From: Chitinophagaceae bacterium
Lineage (GTDB): Bacteria; Bacteroidota; Bacteroidia; Chitinophagales; Chitinophagaceae
Direction of reading: 5' to 3'
DNA: 12,877 nt
Assembly: GCA_009996555.1 (NCBI GenBank)
Contig: JAACZX010000019.1
Span: 1 to 12,877 of the forward strand
In this document: positions 1 through 6,102 of the stretch, piece after piece
Layout: every line of letters begins with the position of its first letter
Numbering within the stretch: position 1 is the first letter of the stretch
Notes under the pieces: generated by a model
Seen by the model: the letters and a program-made list of their open reading frames with translations, nothing else
The model's database searches: none
What the model was told of the DNA's origin: nothing
Program-made: the position numbers and the translations under genes

Positions 1-317
1 GGTGTGGGTGCAGCAGCAGCAGCAGCAGCAGCTGGTGCTGCGGCCGGCGCATCGCCCAATAAACTTTTATAATCTTCACCTTCTTTACCAACGATGGCGA
101 TAATTTCATTGATCTGTGCTGCTTTTCCTTCAGGAACACCAATGTATAATAAGGTGCCATCTGCATAGCCAACCACTTCCATGGTCGCTTTATCGGTTTC
201 TACATCAGCAAGCACATCGTCACTTTTTACTTTGTCGCCCACTTGCTTGTTCCATTTCACAATTTTTCCTTCGGTCATGGTATCGCTAAGCAGGGGCATA
301 CGAATCACTTCAGCCAT
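1..317 (-). CDS. pdhC: Pyruvate dehydrogenase E2 (dihydrolipoamide acetyltransferase), N-terminal part, cut by window edge
   Basis: The visible 105 codons start at the ATG at 317-315 and read MAEVIRMPLLSDTMTEGKI, the N-terminus typical of Bacteroidota PDH E2. Residues 1 to about 80 form a lipoyl domain. The lipoylated lysine is expected at K43 in ETDKATMEV. The domain swings acetyl groups between E1, E2 and E3 of the cytoplasmic pyruvate dehydrogenase complex, which makes acetyl-CoA. From about residue 91 the sequence becomes an Ala/Pro linker (DAPAAAPAAAAAAAAPTP), the usual flexible tether after a lipoyl domain. The peripheral-subunit-binding and catalytic domains lie outside the window. An E2 of another 2-oxoacid dehydrogenase is possible but less likely, because SucB proteins usually begin differently. 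There is no clear ribosome binding site, as is common in this phylum. Confidence 0.9.
   Translation of the reverse strand, partial: MAEVIRMPLLSDTMTEGKIVKWNKQVGDKVKSDDVLADVETDKATMEVVGYADGTLLYIGVPEGKAAQINEIIAIVGKEGEDYKSLLGDAPAAAPAAAAAAAAPT
11..31. repeat. (CAG)7 trinucleotide run coding for polyalanine linker
   Basis: Seven perfect CAG units, read as GCT Ala codons on the minus strand, lie in the Ala/Pro linker of the E2 gene. Length change by replication slippage would add or remove alanines in frame, so it should be tolerated. Most probably this is simply linker sequence. Confidence 0.8.
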
Positions 318-525
318 AAAATCAGTTTTTTGTCGTAATGAGGGCGTGAAATTAAGGCAATTTGGGGAAATATCGGCCTGTGCTTTCTGCTCAATGACCG
401 TTAGCTTTTTTTGAGTGTTTTGCGCTGGAACTCATCAGGTTTGTGGTGGCGGGCATTTTATTGAAATTTGAGGGTTTGCAACGAAATAAAAGTTTGGATT
501 GTCACTATCTTACAAACCATAAATC

Positions 526-966
526 ATGCGTATATTTCTCCTCTTTTCTATTCTTATAATGGCTGTGGCCTGCAGTAAAGAATCGGCTAATCCTGAATTG
601 GCAGGAACCTGGCGTTTATTGGAGGTGAAAGATAAAAGTACAGGCCAAACGATTACATACCCTGCCGGCAGCAACGGTTTCATCTTACTGCATATTAAAG
701 CTGATGGCAGTTTTTCCGGTAATACCTTGAAGAATACGCTTGATAGCGGAACATACACGCTGCCGGAAACAGGTAAGGTAAACTTTGGAACTTTTGCTAT
801 GACAAAGATTGCTGAAAACGAATTAGGCACCGCTTTTTTAACCGTGCTGATGTCCTGTAATCTGCAATCCCTGTATCCATGTGCGCCTTCCGGTTACAGT
901 ATTTCCGGTAAACGGCTGGAAATAAGATCTGCTTTGCGATATGATATGATGCTGGTAAGAAATTAA
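526..966 (+). CDS. Small lipoprotein, META/lipocalin-like beta-barrel fold (function unknown)
   Basis: This 146-residue protein has a short lipoprotein signal peptide. Arg2 is followed by a hydrophobic stretch ending in AVAC, so Cys16 is the predicted lipidated residue. The residues after it (CSKES) faintly resemble the Lys/acidic surface-export signal of Bacteroidota lipoproteins, so display on the outer membrane is possible. The body, LAGTWRLLEVKD followed by a GSFSG turn and VNFGTFAMTKIA, has the pattern of META (HslJ-like) or lipocalin-like domains: a GTW opening strand, alternating beta strands and a late strand with a conserved Thr. Two later cysteines (MSCNL and YPCAP) could form a disulfide. 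No ligand can be named. It converges on dnaX and the two stop codons share the palindrome TTAA. The family call is by eye only. Confidence 0.75.
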   Translation: MRIFLLFSILIMAVACSKESANPELAGTWRLLEVKDKSTGQTITYPAGSNGFILLHIKADGSFSGNTLKNTLDSGTYTLPETGKVNFGTFAMTKIAENELGTAFLTVLMSCNLQSLYPCAPSGYSISGKRLEIRSALRYDMMLVRN

Positions 967-2759
967 TAATCGAGTTCAAGTCCCAGCCTGTCCTTCAGGT
1001 CTTTTACCATCGGGTATTTTTCAATCATCAGCATGAACTGTTCTTTTGTAGATAAAGGACGTTCTACCGGTGTATCATCTTCGGGGTTTTCCACCAGCTG
1101 CACATGAATGTTGAGGTTGTAGTTTTTGAAATAAGTCTGCATGTGCTGCAGCAAGGCTGTTTTTTCCTGTTTTAAAAATCCAAACTGGATATTACCGTAA
1201 ACCGTTATTTCAAAATCCTGTACCGATTTCATCCGGCATTCCATCATTTCAAAAGTAGAAACCACGGAGTGTTTACCTGCAGCTTTTAATTGAAGAATGT
1301 ATTCCTGCCAGGCAATAGTTAAATTTTCCTGATCAATATCTTTTTGCAGGTTGGAAGCATTGTTGCTTTCTGCAGCGATCTTTTCACGAAGTTTTGATAA
1401 GCCGCCTTTAATGCCTGCAGGAGTTGCTTTGGTAGTAGCGGTTTGCGTAACCGGTGCTTGCGTTGCAGGCTTTGGTTCCTGTGCCTTCGTTCTTGTATCC
1501 TGCAATCGCTGTAGCGGTTCTTCCAGCAACAGCTTGGCCCCACTTGTGTCCTGCGCCTTGTTCCTTGTACCTTCAGCCTGCTCTTTTAACTCAACCGGTT
1601 TTAACGAACGGAACTGAACAGCTTTTGCTTTGTCAACTACTTTTTTTTTATCAGAAAGATCAATCGCCTGTTGCAGGTAAGTGAGTTTGATAATGGCAAG
1701 CTCAACATGCAGACGTTTGTTACGTGCAGCTTTGAAGCCGATTTCAGCTTCGTTCAATACATTTAATGCGCTGATGATGTACGATGCAGATGTTTTCTTT
1801 GCTGCAGTAATGTAACGGTCTTTAAAACTTTCCACTACTTCCAGCAAATTGGCTACACGCTCATCTTTACACACCAATAAATTACGGAAGAATTCGGCCA
1901 TGGCGTTGAGCACCATGTCGCCTTCAAAACCTTTGCGGTTAATATCATCAAACAACAACATACCTGTTGCAAGGTCTTGCTGTTGCATCGCATCGAGTAA
2001 CTTGAAAAAATAATCCGCATCTAAAATGTTCAGATGCTCTAATGTATTCTGGTAAGTAAGTTCTCCATTGGTAAAACTCACGATCTTATCCATGATGCTG
2101 AGTGCATCACGCATACAGCCTTCGCTCTTTTGTGCAATAACCTGTAGTGCAGGTTTCTCTGCTTTTAGTTCTTCTTTTGTAACAATCTCCTGCAGATGCT
2201 CAACCGTGTCGTTCGTGGTAATGCGTTTGAAATCGAAGATCTGGCAACGACTTAATATGGTTGGCAGAATCTTGTGCTTCTCCGTTGTTGCTAAAATAAA
2301 AATAGCGTACGAAGGTGGTTCTTCCAGTGTTTTCAAAAAGGCATTGAAGGCACTGGAGCTGAGCATGTGTACCTCATCAATGATGTACACTTTGTATTGA
2401 CCCATCTGCGGGGCAAAACGTACCTGCTCAATTAATGAACGGATATCGTCTACCGAGTTGTTACTGGCAGCATCAAGTTCATGAATGTTGAGCGATGTGC
2501 CTTCGTTGAACGTACGGCAACTCACACAGGTATCACATGCTTCACCATTCTGTTGAATATTTTCACAGTTGATGGTCTTTGCCAAGATACGTGCACAGGT
2601 TGTTTTACCCACACCACGTGGACCGCAAAACAAAAACGCATGCGCCAGCTGGTTGTGGCTGATGGCGTTTTTTAGTGTTGTAGTAATATGACTTTGCCCA
2701 ACAACTGTATCAAAAGTCTGGGGTCTGTACTTCCGTGCTGAAACAATGAATTTATCCAT
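963..2759 (-). CDS. dnaX: DNA polymerase III subunit tau/gamma (clamp loader)
   Basis: This 598-residue protein is the ATPase of the sliding-clamp loader in the replication holoenzyme. Residues 1 to about 230 are the AAA+ core: Walker A GPRGVGKTT (46-54), a zinc site from C65, C75, C78 and C81, Walker B DEVH (128-131), and the SRC arginine-finger motif (170-172). Domain III (clamp-loader collar) extends to about residue 370. Then comes a low-complexity linker (about 370-455) rich in Lys, Gln, Thr and Pro, followed by a C-terminal domain of about 140 residues, which in tau proteins contacts polymerase and helicase. Codons 371-373 are an unbroken run of nine A, with stops in both other frames just after it, so a short gamma form is likely. 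E. coli tau is 643 residues. The ATG at 2759 gives the conserved start (FIVSARKYRPQTF). It overlaps the neighbouring lipoprotein gene by 4 bp at the 3' end. Confidence 0.97.
   Translation of the reverse strand: MDKFIVSARKYRPQTFDTVVGQSHITTTLKNAISHNQLAHAFLFCGPRGVGKTTCARILAKTINCENIQQNGEACDTCVSCRTFNEGTSLNIHELDAASNNSVDDIRSLIEQVRFAPQMGQYKVYIIDEVHMLSSSAFNAFLKTLEEPPSYAIFILATTEKHKILPTILSRCQIFDFKRITTNDTVEHLQEIVTKEELKAEKPALQVIAQKSEGCMRDALSIMDKIVSFTNGELTYQNTLEHLNILDADYFFKLLDAMQQQDLATGMLLFDDINRKGFEGDMVLNAMAEFFRNLLVCKDERVANLLEVVESFKDRYITAAKKTSASYIISALNVLNEAEIGFKAARNKRLHVELAIIKLTYLQQAIDLSDKKKVVDKAKAVQFRSLKPVELKEQAEGTRNKAQDTSGAKLLLEEPLQRLQDTRTKAQEPKPATQAPVTQTATTKATPAGIKGGLSKLREKIAAESNNASNLQKDIDQENLTIAWQEYILQLKAAGKHSVVSTFEMMECRMKSVQDFEITVYGNIQFGFLKQEKTALLQHMQTYFKNYNLNIHVQLVENPEDDTPVERPLSTKEQFMLMIEKYPMVKDLKDRLGLELDY
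1641..1649 (-). promoter_or_regulatory. A9 slippery run in dnaX, probable tau/gamma slippage site
   Basis: On the coding strand, GAT is followed by nine A and then GTAGTTGAC. In frame this reads D370 K K K V V D. Loss of one A gives D K K K then TAG. Gain of one A gives D K K K S S then TGA. Either event yields a protein of about 373-375 residues ending at the expected end of domain III. Thermus thermophilus dnaX is known to use a run of nine A with transcriptional slippage to make gamma; E. coli uses a ribosomal frameshift at an A-rich heptamer. No strong downstream hairpin or upstream Shine-Dalgarno-like element was seen, which favours polymerase slippage over ribosomal frameshifting (inference). 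Confidence 0.6.
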
Positions 2760-2780
2760 AACTGCGGCTGCAATTTAGGA

Positions 2781-2788
2781 AAAAAGTA
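2781..2788 (-). promoter_or_regulatory. Candidate Bacteroidota -7 box for dnaX
   Basis: On the minus strand the sequence is TACTTTTT, matching 7 of 8 positions of the TAnnTTTG consensus. It ends 21 bases before the dnaX ATG, the same spacing as the box upstream of the barrel gene at 6103. No -33 TTG is visible because the REP hairpin begins two bases beyond the box. This is a weak call from consensus matching alone. Confidence 0.35.
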
Positions 2789-2790
2789 AA

Positions 2791-2884
2791 GACCTATAAG
2801 GTTTGCCGGGCCGGGCTGCTGCGTTGCAAACCTTATAGGTCTTGCTGAGCTAGGCTGCTGCGCTGCAAACCTTATAGGTCTTGC
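2791..2884. repeat. Left REP-like repeat block (hairpin plus an extra module)
   Basis: A perfect 16-bp inverted repeat (2791-2806 and 2826-2841) encloses a 19-base GC-rich loop and would form a strong hairpin. A third copy of the right arm lies at 2865-2880. The 32-bp stretches 2814-2845 and 2853-2884 are direct repeats with one mismatch and a 39-bp period. Each module itself contains the mini-palindrome ACCT-ATA-AGGT. The block lies between the divergent dnaX and RAYT genes. Confidence 0.9.
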
Positions 2885-2915
2885 GAACCTGCAGAAAAAA
2901 CTCTATTTTGATTCA

Positions 2916-3518
2916 ATGCCCGATTATCATATTCCGCTACGGCCCGGTAACACCTATCATTTGTTCAGTCGTGCAAATGGCAGCGAAAAAATATTCCTCA
3001 ACAGTAATAATTATGCTTTCTTTTTGCAGCGACTGGAAAGGCATACATCACCCATTGCAGATTTGTTTGCGTATAATTTATTGCCCAACCATTTTCACCT
3101 GATGATGCGGATGAAACAGATTGAGACTATTGAACAGTATTATAAAGAAGTGAAAAAGGGAAAAATATTTACAGTTGATGCTATACCTGAATTTTTGATG
3201 GAGCGATTTTCGAATTGTTTGAACAGTTATACCAAAGCATTTAATAAAATGTATAATCGCAAAGGAGCTTTGTTCATGGATTATCTCAGACGAGTAGAAA
3301 TACAATCTGATGAGCAATTTAGGCAAACTGTTTTTTACGTTCATAAGAATGCAGTGCATCATGGATTGGTAAAAAAAATAAGCGATTGGCCTTATTCATC
3401 TTATCATTCTATCCTGCAAAGTCATACAGCTTTTTTAAACGTGAAAAATGTGTTAGATATGTTTGATGGATTGCCGGGGTTTGTTGCGTTTCATGCACAG
3501 CCGATTCAATTAAAATGA
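2916..3518 (+). CDS. REP-associated tyrosine transposase (RAYT), IS200-like Y1 HUH endonuclease
   Basis: This 200-residue protein has the signature of the Y1 (IS200/TnpA_REP) transposase family. The HUH metal-binding motif is H59-F60-H61 in LLPNHFHLMMR. The probable nucleophile is Tyr141 in FYVHKNAVHHGLV, which aligns with Tyr115 in the YIYINPVKHG motif of E. coli TnpA_REP. The SDWPYSSYHS motif at 156-165 is also typical. Family enzymes nick and rejoin single-stranded DNA through a 5'-phosphotyrosine link and recognise hairpin repeats; this one probably acts on the repeats that flank it. The length and catalytic residues suggest an intact gene. The ATG at 2916 gives the expected N-terminus (YHIPLRPGNTYHLFSRANG). 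By eye the gene looks more AT-rich than its neighbours. No Shine-Dalgarno sequence is visible. Confidence 0.9.
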   Translation: MPDYHIPLRPGNTYHLFSRANGSEKIFLNSNNYAFFLQRLERHTSPIADLFAYNLLPNHFHLMMRMKQIETIEQYYKEVKKGKIFTVDAIPEFLMERFSNCLNSYTKAFNKMYNRKGALFMDYLRRVEIQSDEQFRQTVFYVHKNAVHHGLVKKISDWPYSSYHSILQSHTAFLNVKNVLDMFDGLPGFVAFHAQPIQLK

Positions 3519-3527
3519 CCAACCCAA

Positions 3528-3625
3528 GACCTATAAGGTTTGCAGCGCAGCAATTCAGCCCGGCAAACCTTATAGGTCAAGCCAACAGCGCAGCAAAACA
3601 GCGCTGCAAAACTTATAGGTCTTGC
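3528..3625. repeat. Right REP-like repeat block
   Basis: It begins 9 bp after the RAYT stop codon and ends 1 bp before the stop codon of the ferritin-CCC1 gene. The forward module at 3528-3543 and reverse module at 3563-3578 form a perfect 16-bp stem with a 19-base loop. A third module at 3606-3621 has one mismatch (GCAAAACT in place of GCAAACCT). The hairpin separates two convergent genes and could also act as a transcription stop or mRNA end stabiliser for either, though no U-run follows it. Confidence 0.9.
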
Positions 3626-3626
3626 C

Positions 3627-4739
3627 CTAACCCGCAATATTCACCCCAATCAGTTTCCCAATTCCAAATGTTATAGCTGCCGCTGCCAAACCAAACAACA
3701 CCTGCCGGAAGCCCGAAGTCCAGATGCTTTTGCCGGTGAACAAGGTAATGGCTGAACCAATTAAAAATAAACCCACTGCACTTAAACCAATGCTCCATAT
3801 AATAAAGGTGAAGCCTGTACCAAAAAAGAAAGGAGCAACAGGAATAACAGCACCAATGGCAAATAATACAAACGATGCAATAGCAGCTGTCCACGCACTG
3901 CCTCTTAATTCTTCGGCATTAATGCCCAGTTCTTCTTTGATCAACACTTCATGTGCATGCGAAGGATTGCTGATCACTTCTTTCGCCATTAGTTCGGCCT
4001 GTTCTGCAGGAATACCTTTGGCCATATAAATCAACTGCAGTTCTTTCATTTCTGTTTCGGGGTTGTTTTCAATTTCTTCCATTTCCAATGCCATCTGTCG
4101 TTCATAAAGTTCCTGCGAACTTTTTACGGAGATCCATTCGCCCAACGCCATCGATAGCGCACCGGCTAACAAGCCTGCAAGTCCGGCAAGCAACACACCT
4201 GTTTCACCATTGGTGGCACCGGCCACGCCCATCACCAAACTCATGTTCGAAACCAGTCCATCGTTGGCACCAAGTACGGCAGCACGCAAGGCATTACCGC
4301 CAACCGATTTATGTCTTCTGCCTTCCAATGCAGTTAATTTTTCACTGCTGATTTTTGAATCGGCGCCAATTAAATTCTTGAGGATTTTTACATGATTATT
4401 TTCTGCACCTGATAATGGAATATTTTGCTGGACTTTATCGCTCGATTGTTTAAAGGCTAATACTTTTTCGGTTTGCATTAACGAATCAAGCACATATTCA
4501 TAGCCGAATAGTTTACCAATACGATTGAGTGTTTTTGCACGCCAGGATGGGGAAGGCAGTTCGAATGCTTCACCTTTCTCTTTTGCTTTTGCGACCATGC
4601 CATCGGCATGGCTTCGTTCAATAGCCGCCATTTGTTTGTAAATAGAAGCAATGGTTTCATTGTCTTCCACTGCAGCTAACTGTGTGTACAGATAAGCTGC
4701 ATCAATTTCGGTTTGTACACTGGCTGCTGCTTTGTTCAT
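3627..4739 (-). CDS. Ferritin-like/CCC1 (VIT1 family) fusion, predicted iron or manganese transporter
   Basis: A 370-residue two-part protein. Residues 1 to about 125 are a ferritin/rubrerythrin-like helical bundle with candidate di-metal ligands E11, E41-x2-H44 and E113-x2-H116. Residues about 144-370 are a VIT1/CCC1 membrane domain: the LGANDGLVSN signature (157-166), LGEWISVKS (200-208), a Glu-rich cytoplasmic stretch (211-234) that fits the metal-binding domain of VIT1, and about five membrane segments, ending in AAAITFGIGKLIG. Related fusions (MbfA and ferritin-CCC1 proteins) couple iron sensing or oxidation to export from the cytoplasm; that role here is inferred. The start at 4739 is the only in-frame ATG after an in-frame stop about 40 bp upstream. 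A weak -7-like box (TATTTTAG, 4764-4757) precedes it. The stop is TAG, beside the REP block. Confidence 0.88.
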   Translation of the reverse strand: MNKAAASVQTEIDAAYLYTQLAAVEDNETIASIYKQMAAIERSHADGMVAKAKEKGEAFELPSPSWRAKTLNRIGKLFGYEYVLDSLMQTEKVLAFKQSSDKVQQNIPLSGAENNHVKILKNLIGADSKISSEKLTALEGRRHKSVGGNALRAAVLGANDGLVSNMSLVMGVAGATNGETGVLLAGLAGLLAGALSMALGEWISVKSSQELYERQMALEMEEIENNPETEMKELQLIYMAKGIPAEQAELMAKEVISNPSHAHEVLIKEELGINAEELRGSAWTAAIASFVLFAIGAVIPVAPFFFGTGFTFIIWSIGLSAVGLFLIGSAITLFTGKSIWTSGFRQVLFGLAAAAITFGIGKLIGVNIAG

Positions 4740-4824
4740 TTGCTGAATAGTTTGTACTAAAATACTTCTTCTGTTTCAGAAGAGCAGTGACAGTAAGCAT
4801 GTGTAAGCCTGATACCGATGGGCT

Positions 4825-5985
4825 TTACAGGATGGGGTGGCGATGAAATGTTTTTGTTCGGTCGAAATTGTAGCGATAGGTGATTAACCGCCTGCTGATA
4901 TGTGTACCAAGACTTGCAGCCACATTCATCATGCGTGGATTAAAATCGCCGATCCACTGCATTTCATAATCATCGTACAACATTTGATTTTGGATCAGCT
5001 TTGCTGCTTCAATAATCATGAAGGCATCCACACCTTTGTGCTGGTGTTCGGGCACAATGCCAAAAATGATACCAGTGAATTTTTTATTTCGCTTTGTTGC
5101 TTTTATCCAAAGAAATTTCAGTTTGCTCCAGAGGTCGAAACGTCCGTTCAATTCCATGAACCATTGATTAAGATCGGGAAGGTTAAGCCAGATGGCAACA
5201 GGTTCATCTTTATAATACGTAAACCAGCTGATGCGTTCATCCATCACCGGTTTCATGGCATTGAACATGGCCAGTGCTGTTTTTTCTTCCATCTGCTTTA
5301 ATCCGGAATGACCGGCCCATGCTTTATTATAAACGATACAAAAATCTTTTGCAAATTTTTTAAGTTGATTCACTTTAATGTGAACAGCTTTATAGTTGCT
5401 GTCCTGAGCAAGGTGATCGTGCCGGTGATAAAATTTTTCATCCAGCTTATCTTTTACTTTCAGCGAATAACAATATTGATTGAAGAATAATTGAAAGCCG
5501 TAGTGTTCAAACAACTGCTGATAGTAAGGAAGATTATAATTCATGCAATACAGTGGTTGCTGAAAACCTTCTACCTGCAAACCCCACCAGCGGTCACGCT
5601 CACCAAAGTTGACGGGACCATCCATCGCTTCCATGCCTTTGCTTTGCAGCCATTGCTTGGCTGTATCAAATAAATTGTTGGCAGCAGTTTGATCATTGAT
5701 GCATTCAAAAAAACCAACACCACCAACCGGCACATCATCACCTTTTGATTTGTATCGTTTGTTCACAAATGCTGCAATGCGCCCGATCAGTTTACCATCG
5801 TCATCTTTTAATACCCAACGGATCGCTTCGCCATGACGAAAAGCTTTGTTCTTCTTTTCATCAAACACCTGCTCAATATCTTTATCCAGCGGACGGATCC
5901 AGTTTGCATCTTGTTTGTATAATTCAACAGCAACCTGTAAAAAATCGTTGACGGACCTGCTGTCTGTAACTTCTTGTAATTGCAT
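4825..5985 (-). CDS. GNAT-fold acyltransferase-like protein (YghO-like), substrate unknown
   Basis: A 386-residue soluble protein with no signal peptide. Residues about 55-115 show a GNAT-like half (KLIGRIAAFVN, then VGGVGFFECI, then a helix). They are followed by the family-typical GPVNFGERDRWWG (123-135) and the YCMNYNLPYYQQLFEHYGF region. The C-terminal part contains a second GNAT-like segment (TGIIFGIVPEHQHKGVDAFM) and the conserved IGDFNPRMMNVAASLGT. This layout is shared by a widespread Bacteroidota family of unknown function that resembles E. coli YghO; lipid or amino-acid acylation is a guess. An imperfect hairpin (4802-4809 with 4821-4829, one bulge) spans the stop codon but has no U-run after it. 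A consensus -7 box lies 10 bases upstream of the ATG. Confidence 0.75.
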   Translation of the reverse strand: MQLQEVTDSRSVNDFLQVAVELYKQDANWIRPLDKDIEQVFDEKKNKAFRHGEAIRWVLKDDDGKLIGRIAAFVNKRYKSKGDDVPVGGVGFFECINDQTAANNLFDTAKQWLQSKGMEAMDGPVNFGERDRWWGLQVEGFQQPLYCMNYNLPYYQQLFEHYGFQLFFNQYCYSLKVKDKLDEKFYHRHDHLAQDSNYKAVHIKVNQLKKFAKDFCIVYNKAWAGHSGLKQMEEKTALAMFNAMKPVMDERISWFTYYKDEPVAIWLNLPDLNQWFMELNGRFDLWSKLKFLWIKATKRNKKFTGIIFGIVPEHQHKGVDAFMIIEAAKLIQNQMLYDDYEMQWIGDFNPRMMNVAASLGTHISRRLITYRYNFDRTKTFHRHPIL

Positions 5986-5995
5986 AATAGATAAT

Positions 5996-6003
5996 CAAAT
6001 TTA
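5996..6003 (-). promoter_or_regulatory. Bacteroidota-type -7 box for the GNAT-like gene
   Basis: TAAATTTG on the minus strand is an exact match to TAnnTTTG and ends 10 bases before the ATG at 5985, which would give a very short leader. No clear -33 TTG was found at the expected distance. It lies in the divergent region shared with the barrel gene. Confidence 0.45.
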
Positions 6004-6073
6004 GCTGAACTTTCTTAACAGCCTCTTTAGTTTTATTTGTGATTTTGTTTACACGTTAATGAACCAGCTCCTT

Positions 6074-6081
6074 TACTTTTG
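6074..6081 (+). promoter_or_regulatory. Bacteroidota-type -7 box for the barrel gene (possible glp operon promoter)
   Basis: TACTTTTG is an exact match to TAnnTTTG, with 21 bases to the ATG at 6103. A TTTG at 6044-6047 is 26 bases upstream, longer than the usual -33 spacing, so only the -7 element is well supported. If there is no terminator in the 37-bp gap before glpK, this promoter could also drive the glp genes. Confidence 0.5.
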
Positions 6082-6102
6082 CCTGAACCTAACTAGTAAC
6101 TT

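Larger units (their letters stand above)
2791..3625. mobile_element. REP-type cassette: RAYT transposase gene between two palindromic repeat sets
   Basis: One transposase gene (2916-3518) is bracketed by two repeat blocks built from the 16-bp module GACCTATAAGGTTTGC and its complement. Each side has the order forward, reverse, reverse: 2791, 2826 and 2865 on the left; 3528, 3563 and 3606 on the right. The two 51-bp hairpins (2791-2841 and 3528-3578) look like inverted copies of each other: the arms are identical and the loops match at about 14 of 19 positions when one is complemented. A 25-bp segment (2860-2884 and 3601-3625) is also repeated directly with one mismatch. No outer target-site duplication was found. 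This matches the known REP/RAYT arrangement, in which the protein acts on hairpin repeats as single strands. Confidence 0.8.

Noticed and set aside
11..31. Phase-variable CAG repeat
   Set aside because: The unit is three bases within an Ala/Pro linker, so length changes stay in frame and would not switch the gene.
2791..2884. Possible CRISPR array
   Set aside because: There are only three 16-bp copies in mixed orientation with unequal related spacers, and no cas genes; the REP/RAYT explanation fits better.
2881..3102. 73-codon plus-strand open frame at the RAYT start
   Set aside because: It overlaps the RAYT gene in another frame and shows no conserved motif, while the RAYT frame has HUH and Tyr signatures.
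4768..4782. Operator-like inverted repeat CTTCTG-TTT-CAGAAG upstream of the ferritin-CCC1 gene
   Set aside because: A 6-bp arm is short enough to arise by chance and does not match any iron-regulator site I can name.
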